From Haloplanus natans DSM 17983 (lineage in GTDB: Archaea > Halobacteriota > Halobacteria > Halobacteriales > Haloferacaceae), in NCBI RefSeq assembly GCF_000427685.1, contig NZ_KE386573.1, forward strand, positions 2,650,938 through 2,714,937: a DNA stretch of 64,000 nucleotides, written 5' to 3'. The number at the start of each line of letters is the position of its first letter. The stretch's first letter is position 1. Positions 35,700-49,071 of the stretch are shown here, piece by piece. A program made the position numbers and the translations under genes. The notes under the pieces are model-generated. The model ran no database searches, was not told the origin of the DNA, and saw only the letters and a program-made list of their open reading frames with translations.

Positions 35700-35993
35700 A
35701 TGGCCGACGCCTCCGACGGCGCGTCCCCCGCCGACACCTTCGGCGTGAGTATCGGCGTCGACGACGACGCGTTCCGGTTTCTGGTCCACGTCCCCTCCGC
35801 CCTCGAAGCCGCGTGGAGCGACCGCGACGCGTTCCAACGACTGGTCGAGGAGGCGGTCTGGGACCTTCTCGACCGCGGCGAGACGCTTCGCGCCGTCGAC
35901 CGGGTGGCCGACGCGGGCGAACGCGTCGAACTCGGAACGGTGACACTGCGGCCCGACGGTACCGTCGTCGATCACGCCCTCACGGCACCATGA
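35700..35993 (+). CDS. Conserved haloarchaeal protein, function unknown
   Basis: The 97-aa acidic protein (MADASDGASPADTFGVSIGV) has no recognised domain, signal or membrane segment. It looks like a small alpha/beta protein with C-terminal strands. Its stop overlaps the next gene's start (ATGA), so the two are coupled. Confidence 0.6.
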   Translation: MADASDGASPADTFGVSIGVDDDAFRFLVHVPSALEAAWSDRDAFQRLVEEAVWDLLDRGETLRAVDRVADAGERVELGTVTLRPDGTVVDHALTAP

Positions 35994-36364
35994 CCCTCGA
36001 CGAGATTCGAGCGGCCGCTATCGACCGAGCACTCGTCGGGGACGACCCCGGACCGGCGCTGGCGTTAGCGGGCGCCGTCGACGGTGTGGCACGACGCGAC
36101 GCGAGCAGCGGGCCGCGGACCGCGACACCGCTCGCTGCCGCGATGCTCACCGTCACCTATCTGTCCGCCGAGAGGGGTCGCCCGCTCGACGACCGAGCGT
36201 GGCATCCCGGACGGGTGACCGATCCGCTCGTCGTCGCCGGGGCGGCCGCCGCCGTCCGAACGCGAAACGTCGCCGTCGACCGGGCGGCCGAACTCGCCGA
36301 CTGCGCGACGACGACACTCGACGCCGCCGTCAACCGACAGCGTCGGCGTGAAAAGGAGCGCTGA
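35990..36364 (+). CDS. Conserved haloarchaeal protein, function unknown
   Basis: The 124-aa mostly helical protein is translationally coupled to the preceding gene. The C-terminal part (VVAGAAAAVRTRNVAVDRAAELADCATTTLDAAV) resembles a cyclin-box/TFB-like helical repeat, but too weakly to name. Convergent with the secreted repeat protein, 9 nt between stops. Confidence 0.58.
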   Translation: MTLDEIRAAAIDRALVGDDPGPALALAGAVDGVARRDASSGPRTATPLAAAMLTVTYLSAERGRPLDDRAWHPGRVTDPLVVAGAAAAVRTRNVAVDRAAELADCATTTLDAAVNRQRRREKER

Positions 36365-36373
36365 CCGTCTCAG

Positions 36374-37948
36374 TTATCGGCCGTTGCCGTTGTCGCCGGC
36401 GTTACCGTTGCCGCCGGCGTTGCCGCCGCCGTTACCGTTGCCGCCGCCGTTACCGTTCGAATCGTCGTCGTCTCTCTCGTCTTCTTCGTCGCTGTCGTCA
36501 GCCTCGTCGCTGTCGTCAGCCTCGTCGCTGTCGTCAGCCTCGTCGCTGTCGTCGTCACTGTCGTCGGACTGACCCGGTGCGGACCCCGAGTTGCCGGGCG
36601 CGTCGTCCTCGTTCTCGTCAGCCTCGTCGTCGGACTGACCCGGTGCGGACCCCGAGTTACCGGGTGCGTCGTCCTCGTTCTCGTCAGCCTCGTCGTCGGA
36701 TTGACCCGGTGCCGACTCCGAGTTGCCGGGCGCGTCGTCCTCGTTCTCGTCAGCCTCGTCGTCGGACTGACCCGGCGCCGACTCCGAGTTGCCGGGCGCG
36801 TCGTCGTCGTCCGCACCGGACTGACCTGGCGCCGACTCGGAGTTCCCCGGACTGTCGACCGGCGGGGTCGCCGGGACGACGCGGGACTCGTTTTTCTTCT
36901 CCTGCCCCGGCGGCGTGACCGGCGCGTTGTTGCCCGCCTCCGGCGGCGAGACGGCCTCGGAGTTGCCCGCGTTCGACGGGTTGTTGCTCGTCACGAAGTC
37001 GGACACCTGCGAGCCGATTCCGGTGAAGCCGGCCCCTTTCAGTGCGTCGACGAACGCAGAGACGATCTGGCCGAACGGCCCGACCGATTCGGCCGGTTCG
37101 AGTTCGACCGTCGTCGTCGCCGTGTCGTCGTCCGCCGTCGCGACGACGGTCACCGTGACTTCCTCGGACGGTGCGGGGAGCACGACCGTCCCGGTGTCGT
37201 CGGTTTCGTACTCGCCTGCGGCCGCGTACGAACTGTTCCCTTTAGCCTCCACGGTCACCGTCGCGTTCGCGACCGGTTCACCGAGGCGACCGACCGAGAC
37301 GGTCACCGTCCCGTCGTCGGCTTGGTCGACGCCCACGGCGAGCGTCTGGACCGGCTGGACGGCCACCGTCGTCGACGCCGTGTCGTTCTCGTCAGTCGCC
37401 GTGATCGTCAGTTCAACCGGGTTCTCCGGATTGGCGAGCGTGACGGTCCCGTTGGCGTCCGTCTCGAACTCCCCCGTGTCGGCGTACGTCGTGTTCGCCG
37501 CCGCGGTCACGTTCACCGTCGCGTTCTCCACCGTGTCGTTACCGCGCGTGACTGTCACTACGACCGAACCGTCGGCCGCCCCCTCGATGTCGATGCCGAG
37601 GGCGGGGTCGAGGTCGACCGTCTCCGAGACGGTCGTGTTGTCGTAACTCGCTTCGACGGTGACCGTCGTCGGCTCGTCGGGCGCCGCCAACGACACCGTC
37701 CCGTTGGCGTCCGTGTCGTACTCGCCCGCGTCGGCGTACGTCGTGCTCGCCGCCGCGGTCACGTTCACCGTCGCGTTCTCCACTGCCGTTCCGTTGTCCG
37801 CGACGGTGATCGTCACGCCACCCGTTTCGTCCTGTGTCACGTCCAGTGACAGCGATTCCGCCGTCTGTGCCGCCACCGCCGCCGGCGCCACCGCCGACAC
37901 CAGCAACAGCGCGGCCATCAGTATCGCACCAGTTCGCTTTGCGTTCAT
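36374..37948 (-). CDS. Secreted repeat protein with Ig-like modules and acidic PGNSxSAPGQS repeats
   Basis: The 524-aa protein has a Sec signal (NAKRTGAILMAALLLVSAVAPAAVAA), three modules of about 90 residues built on VENATVNVTAAAxTTYADxGE..DxNGTV with many N-glycosylation sequons, a spacer, then repeats of APGNS(E/G)SAPGQSDDEADENEDD, a DSDEAD run and a Gly/Asn tail. No PGF-CTERM, lipobox or C-terminal membrane helix, so the anchoring mode is unclear. The repeat DNA is near-identical, so copy number may vary between strains. Start ATG 37948 fits a TATA (rc, about 37976-37982). Confidence 0.78.
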   Translation of the reverse strand: MNAKRTGAILMAALLLVSAVAPAAVAAQTAESLSLDVTQDETGGVTITVADNGTAVENATVNVTAAASTTYADAGEYDTDANGTVSLAAPDEPTTVTVEASYDNTTVSETVDLDPALGIDIEGAADGSVVVTVTRGNDTVENATVNVTAAANTTYADTGEFETDANGTVTLANPENPVELTITATDENDTASTTVAVQPVQTLAVGVDQADDGTVTVSVGRLGEPVANATVTVEAKGNSSYAAAGEYETDDTGTVVLPAPSEEVTVTVVATADDDTATTTVELEPAESVGPFGQIVSAFVDALKGAGFTGIGSQVSDFVTSNNPSNAGNSEAVSPPEAGNNAPVTPPGQEKKNESRVVPATPPVDSPGNSESAPGQSGADDDDAPGNSESAPGQSDDEADENEDDAPGNSESAPGQSDDEADENEDDAPGNSGSAPGQSDDEADENEDDAPGNSGSAPGQSDDSDDDSDEADDSDEADDSDEADDSDEEDERDDDDSNGNGGGNGNGGGNAGGNGNAGDNGNGR

Positions 37949-38021
37949 GCCGGTCGAGGCCACGGGCTACACCCCGTTAAATCGGGAATGCGCTGAAGCC
38001 GGGTTTGGAGGGTTTTAGCCC

Positions 38022-38040
38022 GATTAAATCCGATTTAATC
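38022..38040. promoter_or_regulatory. Perfect 9-bp inverted repeat upstream of surface-protein gene
   Basis: GATTAAATC-c-GATTTAATC forms a 19-bp inverted repeat about 40 nt upstream of the surface-protein TATA; a further related half (gttaaatcggg) covers the TATA at 37977-37985. The layout fits an operator for a dimeric regulator. The same stretch holds a cggg...cccg hairpin (38000-38022) that could end the rRNA transcript. Confidence 0.5.
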
Positions 38041-38125
38041 CGGATTACGGTGCGATATCGCTCCTGAGAGTTACGAAGTGACGACCAGACGCGTCGCTCT
38101 CGAATGTGAATGAAGTATGAATGGT

Positions 38126-38246
38126 GAGGCGGCGAATCGGATCTCCCAGAGGCTCGCGCACTCCAGTACTGGCCGATACGCAGGCGGGCTTAACGTCCGT
38201 GTTCGGGATGGGTACGGGTGTGTCCCCGCCGCTCTGGCCGCCTTCA
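38126..38246 (-). rRNA. rrf: 5S ribosomal RNA
   Basis: The minus strand reads AAGGCGGCCAGAGCGGCGGGG... CCCGTACCCATCCCGAACAC ... CCAGTACTGGAGTGCGCGAG ... TTCGCCGCC, which matches haloarchaeal 5S rRNA over its length of about 121 nt. Ends are estimated from the terminal helix. It is the last gene of the rRNA operon. The tRNA-Cys that often follows 5S in haloarchaea is not present before the surface-protein gene. Confidence 0.92.
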
Positions 38247-38301
38247 TGCCGACCGACGGAATCGAACCGTCGTCACGCCAGCGTCGGTAGGGTCGATTAC
38301 C

Positions 38302-38340
38302 GTATGTACGTGCGATCCAGTTGACGCCTGGACCCGACAG
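38302..38340 (-). other. 23S rRNA processing stem, 3' arm
   Basis: This segment pairs with 41314-41352: 18 bp (gtatgtacgtgcgatcca) plus 10 bp (gacccgacag), separated by the ttgacgcctg/agtggacgcc region. The paired helices with symmetrical internal bulges form the bulge-helix-bulge target of the archaeal splicing endonuclease that releases pre-23S. Confidence 0.8.
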
Positions 38341-38366
38341 CATCGGGTCACAGTGCGAGTCATGAT

Positions 38367-41283
<2,917 letters not shown>

Positions 41284-41313
41284 TGATGGATGTCACACTA
41301 GTGACCCGGATAA

Positions 41314-41352
41314 CTGTCGGGTCCAGTGGACGCCTGGATCGCACGTACATAC
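41314..41352 (-). other. 23S rRNA processing stem, 5' arm
   Basis: This arm (ctgtcgggtc ... tggatcgcacgtacatac on the plus strand) is complementary to 38302-38340 and together with it encloses the 23S gene. It carries the second half of the bulge-helix-bulge motif. Confidence 0.8.
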
Positions 41353-41501
41353 GGTGTCATAACGCTCTCGTGGACGCGAGGGCGTTCGACCCTTCCCATC
41401 CGCGCTTACGCGGGATGGTGCATCGGTCTTGCGTGGATCAACCGAGTGCCCTCGACCACTTAAGCCGCGTGGTTCGCGTCGGGCGATTCGGCGATCCGGC
41501 A

Positions 41502-41573
41502 TGGACCCGCTGGGATTCGAACCCAGGGCGTCCTCCTTGCAAAGGAGGTGCTCTACCGCTGAGCTACGGGCCC
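41502..41573 (-). tRNA. tRNA-Ala (anticodon TGC)
   Basis: In the 16S-23S spacer the minus strand gives a cloverleaf with acceptor GGGCCCG/CGGGTCC, D-loop TAGCTCAGCGGTAGAGC, anticodon arm CTCCTTTGCAAGGAG (anticodon TGC) and GGTTCGAATCC T-arm. No CCA is encoded and there is no intron. Alanine in this spacer is the usual archaeal arrangement. Confidence 0.96.
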
Positions 41574-41596
41574 GGTCCTTGCGGACCTGGGCGAAA

Positions 41597-41613
41597 GATG
41601 TGAGCCTCGGTGG
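41597..41613 (-). other. 16S rRNA processing stem, 3' arm
   Basis: A 17-bp perfect complement of 43293-43309 (gatgtgagcctcggtgg / ccaccgaggctcacatc) brackets the 16S gene. This is the pre-16S processing helix. Confidence 0.78.
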
Positions 41614-41704
41614 GTCGTAGGTGCCCGATCGCTCGGGTGGTCGAACCGGTACCTTGGAGTCGTGGTCTTTGTGGTGGGCCTCCCGTGTGGGAGGTCCCGG
41701 TCAG

Positions 41705-43176
<1,472 letters not shown>

Positions 43177-43510
43177 GGGCTCTCTCCGTGTGGAGAGAGG
43201 GGTGGCGGGAAACGTAGTGTTTCCGCGTCGTAAAGACCACTGAGGTCCAAGGTGGTGGTTCGGTGCCACCGGATCGATCGGGTGTCACCGAACCACCGAG
43301 GCTCACATCAGATTCCGTCTTACGGCGGACCGCAGGGGGGGAATCCTCATGTTTCGTCCGGACTTGAACCGATGGGGGCGACACATATAAGCCCGTTGAT
43401 CGGGCGTGGATCGTGCCGCGTCGGGCGTGTCGTCCGGGGATCGAGGGCACCGTCGCCCTCGCCGCCTTCGCATTACACTCCGAGTGGAGGTGAATACTTA
43501 ACCCCGTTGG
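43177..43510 (-). promoter_or_regulatory. rRNA operon leader and promoters
   Basis: Between 16S and tbp lie the 5' arm of the 16S processing stem (43293-43309), a strong hairpin ggttcggtg...caccgaacc (43258-43295) and two minus-strand promoter candidates: GCTTATATG (43383-43391) and GTTAAGTATTC (43493-43503), the latter typical of haloarchaeal rRNA promoters. A gttcgaa element at about 43594-43600 may belong to a further upstream promoter. No coding sequence is seen. Confidence 0.65.
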
Positions 43511-43664
43511 TTTCCCCTGAAATCGGCAGACGGGTTGATATTTGCGTGGTGATCCCTGTCGTGGTGAACGGGCACACGACGGCCGGTCCGGACGTTCGAA
43601 AGGCGAAAGGCCACCCATCTCCGGGGTGGTTTATAAGGATGGGGCGTGCATTTGGGCGCATACG

Positions 43665-44225
43665 ATGAGTGACCCGGCAGATTCGATAGAGATTCAGAAC
43701 GTGGTGGCGTCGACCGGCATCGGGCAGGAGCTCGATCTCGAAGCGCTGGCTGAGGACCTCCCAGGAGCGGACTTCAATCCCGACAACTTCCCGGGGTTAG
43801 TCTACCGGACGCAGGACCCGAAAGCGGCCGCTCTCATCTTTCGGTCGGGAAAGATCGTCTGTACGGGCGCGAAAAGCATCGACGACGTGCACGAAGCGCT
43901 CGGCATCATCTTCCAGAAGCTCCGTGACCTCCACATCCCCGTCGAGGAGGATCCGGAGATCACGGTCCAGAACATCGTCTCGAGCGCCGATCTGGGCCAC
44001 ACGCTCAACCTCAACGCCCTCGCCATCGGCCTCGGCCTAGAAGACGTGGAGTACGAACCGGAGCAGTTCCCCGGCCTCGTCTACCGCATGGACGACCCGG
44101 ACGTGGTGATCCTGCTCTTTGGTAGCGGGAAAATCGTCATCACGGGCGGGAAGCGAACCGCCGACGCGGCGGAAGCAGTCGACGTGATCGTCGACCGCAT
44201 CGACGACCTCGGGCTGTTAGGATAG
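43665..44225 (+). CDS. tbp: TATA-box-binding protein
   Basis: The 186-aa protein shows the two TBP direct repeats: IQNVVASTGIGQELDLEALA...FPGLVYRTQDPKAA...GKIVCTGAKS and VQNIVSSADLGHTLNLNALA...FPGLVYRMDDPD...GKIVITGGKR, with the phenylalanine/leucine DNA-intercalating positions. Acidic as in haloarchaeal TBPs. Basal transcription factor. A TATA (tttataag, about 43630-43637) implies a leader of only a few nucleotides. Divergent from the rRNA operon. Confidence 0.95.
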   Translation: MSDPADSIEIQNVVASTGIGQELDLEALAEDLPGADFNPDNFPGLVYRTQDPKAAALIFRSGKIVCTGAKSIDDVHEALGIIFQKLRDLHIPVEEDPEITVQNIVSSADLGHTLNLNALAIGLGLEDVEYEPEQFPGLVYRMDDPDVVILLFGSGKIVITGGKRTADAAEAVDVIVDRIDDLGLLG

Positions 44226-44272
44226 AGAAGCGGGTCACAACTCGTTTCTCCGTCCGGGCCGTATCGCAGTCG

Positions 44273-46093
44273 ATGACCGACGAGTCCGTCGACGGTGACG
44301 ATCCGGCCGTCACCGTGGAGTCGTTTCACGACGCGTTACAGGACGAGGGGCGCCCGGTGGCCACTGCCCAGCAGATCGCCCGACGCCTCGGCTGTTCACA
44401 GGCGGCCGCCAGCGACGCACTCGACCGTCTGGTGACCGAAGGCGAGGTGCAACGGCTCGACGTGGAGTCGGACCCCGTCGTCTGGTACCCGACCGAGTGG
44501 GGTCGACTGGCCGAGCGCGAACGCGTCGTCTGCTTCCCGGAACGGCGGGAACTCGTCGTCGACCAGCCGACACAGTACACGCGCGCACAGCTCTCCCGAT
44601 TCGCACACCTCGTCGACACCTCGGGAACGAAAGGGTATCTCTACCGCATTCGGCGGGAAGACGTGTGGAACGCGCCGTTCGACGACTGCGAGTCCCTCCT
44701 TCGGACGCTTCGCTCCGTGCTTCCCCGTCGCTCGCCGCATCTAGAGGAGTGGATCGAGCGCCAGTGGACCCGCGCCCGACAGTTCACGCTCACGACCCAC
44801 GAGGACGGCTACACCGTGCTGGAAGCGGCGAGCGAGAGCCTCATGGGCAACGTCGCCCGTCAAAAACTCGACGAGGAACACCTCCACGCCCCCATCTCCG
44901 ACACCGAGAGCTGGGTCGTCGAGGGGAGTGAAGCGGCGATCAAGCGGGTGCTCTACGAGGTAGGGTACCCTGTCGTCGACGACCGAGACCTCGAGACCGG
45001 CGATCCACTCGACGTGGAGCTAACCACTTCGCTCCGCGACTACCAGCGCAACTGGGTCGACCGCTTTCTTGATCAACGTGCGGGCGTGTTCGTCGGTCCC
45101 TCGGGGAGCGGGAAGACCGTCGCCGCCATCGGCGTCCTCGCCGCTGTCGGCGGCGAGACGCTGATCCTCGTCCCCAGCCGCGAACTCGCCGGGCAGTGGC
45201 GGGCCGAACTCCGTGAACACACGACGCTCGACGCGGCCGACATCGGCGAGTACCACGGCGGCGAGAAGGAGATCCGTCCCGTCACGATAGCCACCTACCA
45301 AGTCGCGGGCATGGACCGTCACCGCGCGCTCTTCGACCGGCGCGAGTGGGGGCTGATCGTCTACGACGAGGTCCATCACATCCCCAGCGAGGTGTACCGG
45401 CGGAGCGCGGACCTCCAGAGCCGGCACCGCCTCGGCCTCTCGGCGACGCCGGTGCGTGAGGACGACCGCGAGACGGACATCTACACGCTCGTCGGGCCAC
45501 CCATCGGCACCGACTGGGACGCCCTCTTCGACGCCGGCTACGTCCAGGAGCCGGAAGTCGAGATCCGGTATCTCCCATGGGCGAACGACGAGGAACGGAA
45601 CGCGTACGCGAGCGCGGAGCCGCGAGCGAAACACCGGATCGCGGGCGAGAACCCGGCGAAAGTCGACGAGGTGCGCCACCTCCTCGCCGAGCATCCGACG
45701 GCGAAGGCGCTGGTGTTCGTCGAGTGGCTGGATCACGGGCAGGCGCTCGCCGACGCCCTCGACGCCCCCTTCGTCAGCGGGGAGATGCCCCACTACGAGC
45801 GCGACCGGCTGTTCCGGGAGTTCCGAGCGGGCGAACGCCGGACGCTCGTCGTCTCCCGCGTCGGCGACGAGGGGATCGACCTGCCGAACGCCGAACTCGC
45901 CGTCGTCGCCTCCGGTCTCGGCGGGTCTCGGCGGCAGGGCGCCCAGCGTGCCGGTCGAACCATGCGTCCCGCCGGCAGCGCAACGGTGTACGTGCTGGCG
46001 ACCCGCGGAACGAGCGAGGAGGACTTCGCCCAGCGACAGATGCGCCACCTCGCGGAGAAGGGGATCAGGGTGACCGAGCAGGGCGTCGATTAG
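44273..46093 (+). CDS. XPB/Rad25-like DEAD/DEAH-box helicase
   Basis: The 606-aa protein has an N-terminal winged helix (about 15-75), a central region, then a SF2 helicase core: Walker A GPSGSGKT (275-282), DEVH (365-368), SATPVRED, and C-terminal motifs SRVGDEGIDLPNAE and RAGRTMRP. The RED-type residues and layout fit archaeal XPB. Role in nucleotide excision repair or transcription opening is inferred from family. It begins 47 nt after tbp on the same strand. Confidence 0.85.
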   Translation: MTDESVDGDDPAVTVESFHDALQDEGRPVATAQQIARRLGCSQAAASDALDRLVTEGEVQRLDVESDPVVWYPTEWGRLAERERVVCFPERRELVVDQPTQYTRAQLSRFAHLVDTSGTKGYLYRIRREDVWNAPFDDCESLLRTLRSVLPRRSPHLEEWIERQWTRARQFTLTTHEDGYTVLEAASESLMGNVARQKLDEEHLHAPISDTESWVVEGSEAAIKRVLYEVGYPVVDDRDLETGDPLDVELTTSLRDYQRNWVDRFLDQRAGVFVGPSGSGKTVAAIGVLAAVGGETLILVPSRELAGQWRAELREHTTLDAADIGEYHGGEKEIRPVTIATYQVAGMDRHRALFDRREWGLIVYDEVHHIPSEVYRRSADLQSRHRLGLSATPVREDDRETDIYTLVGPPIGTDWDALFDAGYVQEPEVEIRYLPWANDEERNAYASAEPRAKHRIAGENPAKVDEVRHLLAEHPTAKALVFVEWLDHGQALADALDAPFVSGEMPHYERDRLFREFRAGERRTLVVSRVGDEGIDLPNAELAVVASGLGGSRRQGAQRAGRTMRPAGSATVYVLATRGTSEEDFAQRQMRHLAEKGIRVTEQGVD

Positions 46094-47136
46094 AGTTCCG
46101 CGTCGAGGGCGTCCATCGCCCGGTCGACGGTCTCGACGTCCGCGTTGTACCCCATGTGCCCCACCCGGAGCACGTCGTCCGCGAGGTCACCGAGCCCCGT
46201 CGAGAGCGTCACGCCGTGGGCCTCGCGGAGGCGTTCCTGCAACGCGGTCGCTCGCCCCGGCGTCGAGAAGGCGGTGACCGTCGGCGAGCATCGGTCGGGA
46301 TCGGGGTACGGATCGAGTCCCATATCGGCGCCGCGCTCCCGGCAGACGGCGGCGGCCTCGCGGTGTCGGTCGTAGACGGCGGCGGGTCCCGCCTCCAGCA
46401 GGAGGTCGAGCGCCTCGTCGAGTGCCACCACGAGCGTCGTCAGGTGGGTGTAGGGGTAGGGTTGCTCGGCGTCGTGCCACGGGAGCAGGTTGGTGTACAG
46501 CGATTCGGGCTCGCGGGTCTCGATCCGTTCCCATGCCGCGTCGCTCACCGACGCGATGGCGAGCCCCGGCGGCGCGCTGAAGCATTTCTGTGACGCGCCG
46601 AGGCAGATGTCGATACGGTCGGCCGGGACGGGCGTCCCGCCGAGCGAGGAGACGGCGTCGACGACGGTCAACACGTCGTGCGCTTCGAACCGATCGAGCG
46701 CTGGGCCGAGGTCGTTCAGCGTCCCCGTGGGCGTCTCACAGTGGACCATCGTCGCGAGGTCGAACTCGCCGCGTTCGAGCGTCCGTTCCAGGTCCGCGAT
46801 CGGAAGCGGGTCGTCGTAGTCGGCGTCGACGAGCGTCGACTCGCCCCCGTAGCGCTCGACGAAATCGGCGAAGCCGTCGCCGTAGGGGCCGTTCGAGAGA
46901 CACAGCACCCGGTCTCCGGGCGCGACGGTGGAGGCGATAGCGGCCTCGAGTCCGAGGATACCCTCGCCGCCCATGACCACTATCTCGTCGTCGGTGCCGA
47001 AGACCGTCCCCAGTTTGTCGAGCAGGGCGTCGTACCGGTCGGCGAAGGCGGGATCGACATCGGGGTTGATCAGCGCCTCGCTCATCACCTCGCGAACGGA
47101 CGGCGGCAACGGCGTCGGACCTGGCGTCAGGAGCAT
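46090..47136 (-). CDS. Class V aminotransferase (alanine-glyoxylate / serine-pyruvate type)
   Basis: The 348-aa PLP enzyme starts MLLTPGPTPLPPSV, has the phosphate-binding GGEGILGLEAAI region, DAVSSLGGTP and Schiff-base Lys184 in LGASQKCFSAPPG. Family members transaminate glyoxylate with alanine or serine. The stop overlaps that of the helicase gene by three bases. Confidence 0.87.
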   Translation of the reverse strand: MLLTPGPTPLPPSVREVMSEALINPDVDPAFADRYDALLDKLGTVFGTDDEIVVMGGEGILGLEAAIASTVAPGDRVLCLSNGPYGDGFADFVERYGGESTLVDADYDDPLPIADLERTLERGEFDLATMVHCETPTGTLNDLGPALDRFEAHDVLTVVDAVSSLGGTPVPADRIDICLGASQKCFSAPPGLAIASVSDAAWERIETREPESLYTNLLPWHDAEQPYPYTHLTTLVVALDEALDLLLEAGPAAVYDRHREAAAVCRERGADMGLDPYPDPDRCSPTVTAFSTPGRATALQERLREAHGVTLSTGLGDLADDVLRVGHMGYNADVETVDRAMDALDAEL

Positions 47137-47211
47137 ACCACACCTATCGCCCGTGGTGGCTTGTAGGTGTGGACGGGAAGGCACATGACCGGGGCGGGCG
47201 TAGCGCGACGC

Positions 47212-48177
47212 ATGACCGGCAAGCTGGATCGAGCGACGCTGTCGGACCTCGTCCTCTCGCGGACGGGGGCGGCGAATCGGGACCTGCTCGCCGGCCCGGC
47301 GTTCGGCGAGGACGCCGCGGCGATTCGGGTCGGTTCGGAGACGCTGGTCGTCAGCACGGACCCCATCTCGCTCGCGGCCGAGCGCATCGGACAGTTGGCC
47401 GTCGCCGTCGCCTCGAACGACGTGGCGGCGTGCGGAGGCCGGCCCGAATTCCTCCTCTGTACGGTCCTTCTCCCCAGTGGCGACCCGTCGCTACTCGATA
47501 CGATCACCGGGCAACTCGACGCCGAGTCGCGACGGCTCGGGCTCGCTATCGCCGGCGGACACACGGAGGTCGTCGCCGGCCTCGACCGGCCGCTCTGCTC
47601 GCTCACCTGCTTCGGCGTCGCCGACCGCTACGTCCCGACGGGCGGGGCGTCGCCGGGCGACCGGATTCTGCTCACGAAAGGCGCTGGCGTAGAGGCGACG
47701 GGCGTCATCGCCACCGACTTCCGCGACCGTCTCGACCTCCCGGCGGCGATCATCGACCGGGCGACCACCGCGTTCGACGACCTCAGCATCATGCCCGAGG
47801 CGGCCGTCCTCGCACCGGTCGCGACGGCGATGCACGACCCGACCGAGGGCGGCGTCCTCGAAGGGCTGATCGAGATGGCGTTGACCTCTGGAACGACCCT
47901 CGACATCGACCGCGGCGCCGTCCACGTCCGCGAGGAGACCCGCGCCGTCTGCGACGCCGTCGGTGTCGACCCCCTGCGCGTCCTCGGATCGGGGGCGCTG
48001 TTGGCCGCCGTCGGCGAGGACGACGCCGAGAACGTCCTCGCCGCACTGGCAGACGAAGGGATCGACGCCGTCGAAATCGGCCGTGTCGTTGCCGGCGAGG
48101 CGTGCGTCGACCTCGACGGCGAGCGCGTCACCGAACCGATCCGCGACGACGTGTACGCGCTGTGGGACGACTTATAA
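47212..48177 (+). CDS. AIR synthase / HypE-related ATP-grasp-like protein
   Basis: The 321-aa protein has the PurM-type N-terminal ATP-binding domain (GEDAAAIRVGSETLVVSTDPI, NDVAACGGRPEFLL) and C-terminal domain (MHDPTEGGVLEGLIEMA, LRVLGSGALLAAV). It lacks the C-terminal PRxC cysteine that HypE needs for cyanide-ligand synthesis, and no hydrogenase genes are near, so it is a HypE-like protein of unknown reaction. ATG 47185 is an alternative start. Confidence 0.8.
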   Translation: MTGKLDRATLSDLVLSRTGAANRDLLAGPAFGEDAAAIRVGSETLVVSTDPISLAAERIGQLAVAVASNDVAACGGRPEFLLCTVLLPSGDPSLLDTITGQLDAESRRLGLAIAGGHTEVVAGLDRPLCSLTCFGVADRYVPTGGASPGDRILLTKGAGVEATGVIATDFRDRLDLPAAIIDRATTAFDDLSIMPEAAVLAPVATAMHDPTEGGVLEGLIEMALTSGTTLDIDRGAVHVREETRAVCDAVGVDPLRVLGSGALLAAVGEDDAENVLAALADEGIDAVEIGRVVAGEACVDLDGERVTEPIRDDVYALWDDL

Positions 48178-48191
48178 TAAACACTATGAGA
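48177..48191. repeat. Single arm of the MITE-like terminal repeat
   Basis: Just after the preceding stop codon, aataaacactatgag matches exactly, in inverse orientation, the end and flank of the 82-bp hairpin element at 58061. It is probably a solo end left by excision or deletion. Confidence 0.45.
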
Positions 48192-48244
48192 CGGATCGCT
48201 TGCCCGTCGCCGCCTCTATACCCGGCGACAGTTGCCCGTCTGCG

Positions 48245-49012
48245 CTACTCCTCGAAGGCCGGTTCCGACCACCGATCGTCAGCGTCGACGGCCGCGAGCG
48301 CGTGTTCGATTTCGGCTTCGGTGTACTCGTACTCGTCGAGCGCCAGATACAGCCGCTTCCACCGGGCGCTCGGCTCCGTCTCCCCCTCGGGACCGACGCG
48401 CGCGCCGTGAACCCGGAAGAACGGAGAACTGCGGTTCAGGCGTGCGCCTTCCCCAGTATGCCCGTCGAGCGCCACGTCGAACCGACCGCCTGCGGAGAGG
48501 TCGGCGGCCGTGACGGGGAAGGAGTGGGACGGCTCCTCGCCCCGTTCGTGGGCCTCCGCCCGCCGTTTCGCGATGGCGTGAAACGCGTTCACCGCGTTCG
48601 CGCCCTCGCGGGCGCCGCGGGCACGGGCGACCACCAGTGCCGCCTGCACGGCCGCCATCTGCCCGCGACGGGATTCCGTCTCCCAGTTCTCCGCGAGGTC
48701 CTCGTATCGGCCGACGAGGAGGGCCGCCTGCGCGCCGGCCCGCAGGTCCTCGACGACGAAGGTGTTCAGTCGGTCCCAGAGATTCCACCCGAATCCGGAG
48801 CGGGCGAGTTCCCACGCGCACCACGCCGACACCTCCTCGTCGCCGCGGCGGATAGCCTTCTGGAGCAGGCTGACGACCGCGTAGCGGTTGAACCCGCCGT
48901 CCGTCTCGTCGGCCCCCGTCTCCTCGCCGAAGTCGTTGGTCCCCGTCGCCTCCGGCGCCTCCGTCTCCAGTTCGCCGTCGGGCCCGAAGGTGGCCTGTCG
49001 CTCCTCGTCCAT
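48245..49012 (-). CDS. Protein resembling the RarA/MgsA C-terminal domain
   Basis: The 255-aa acidic protein lacks an ATPase domain but its middle (VVSLLQKAIRRGDEEVSAWCAWEL...QMAAVQAALVVARARGAREGANAV) resembles the helical C-terminal region of RarA/MgsA replication-associated ATPases, where AIKRRD and asset-like helices recur. Function as a stand-alone protein is unknown; similarity is by eye. ATG 49012. Confidence 0.6.
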   Translation of the reverse strand: MDEERQATFGPDGELETEAPEATGTNDFGEETGADETDGGFNRYAVVSLLQKAIRRGDEEVSAWCAWELARSGFGWNLWDRLNTFVVEDLRAGAQAALLVGRYEDLAENWETESRRGQMAAVQAALVVARARGAREGANAVNAFHAIAKRRAEAHERGEEPSHSFPVTAADLSAGGRFDVALDGHTGEGARLNRSSPFFRVHGARVGPEGETEPSARWKRLYLALDEYEYTEAEIEHALAAVDADDRWSEPAFEE

Positions 49013-49071
49013 GCGGCGTCGATGGCGGGCGACCCACCAAAGGGTTCGGGTCCCTCGCCCGGATAAATGAG

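Noticed and set aside
36480-36840. Repeated DNA considered as a CRISPR array
   Set aside because: Repeats are in-frame coding units without unique spacers between them.
47212-48177. HypE hydrogenase maturation factor
   Set aside because: No C-terminal cysteine motif and no hydrogenase or hyp genes nearby.
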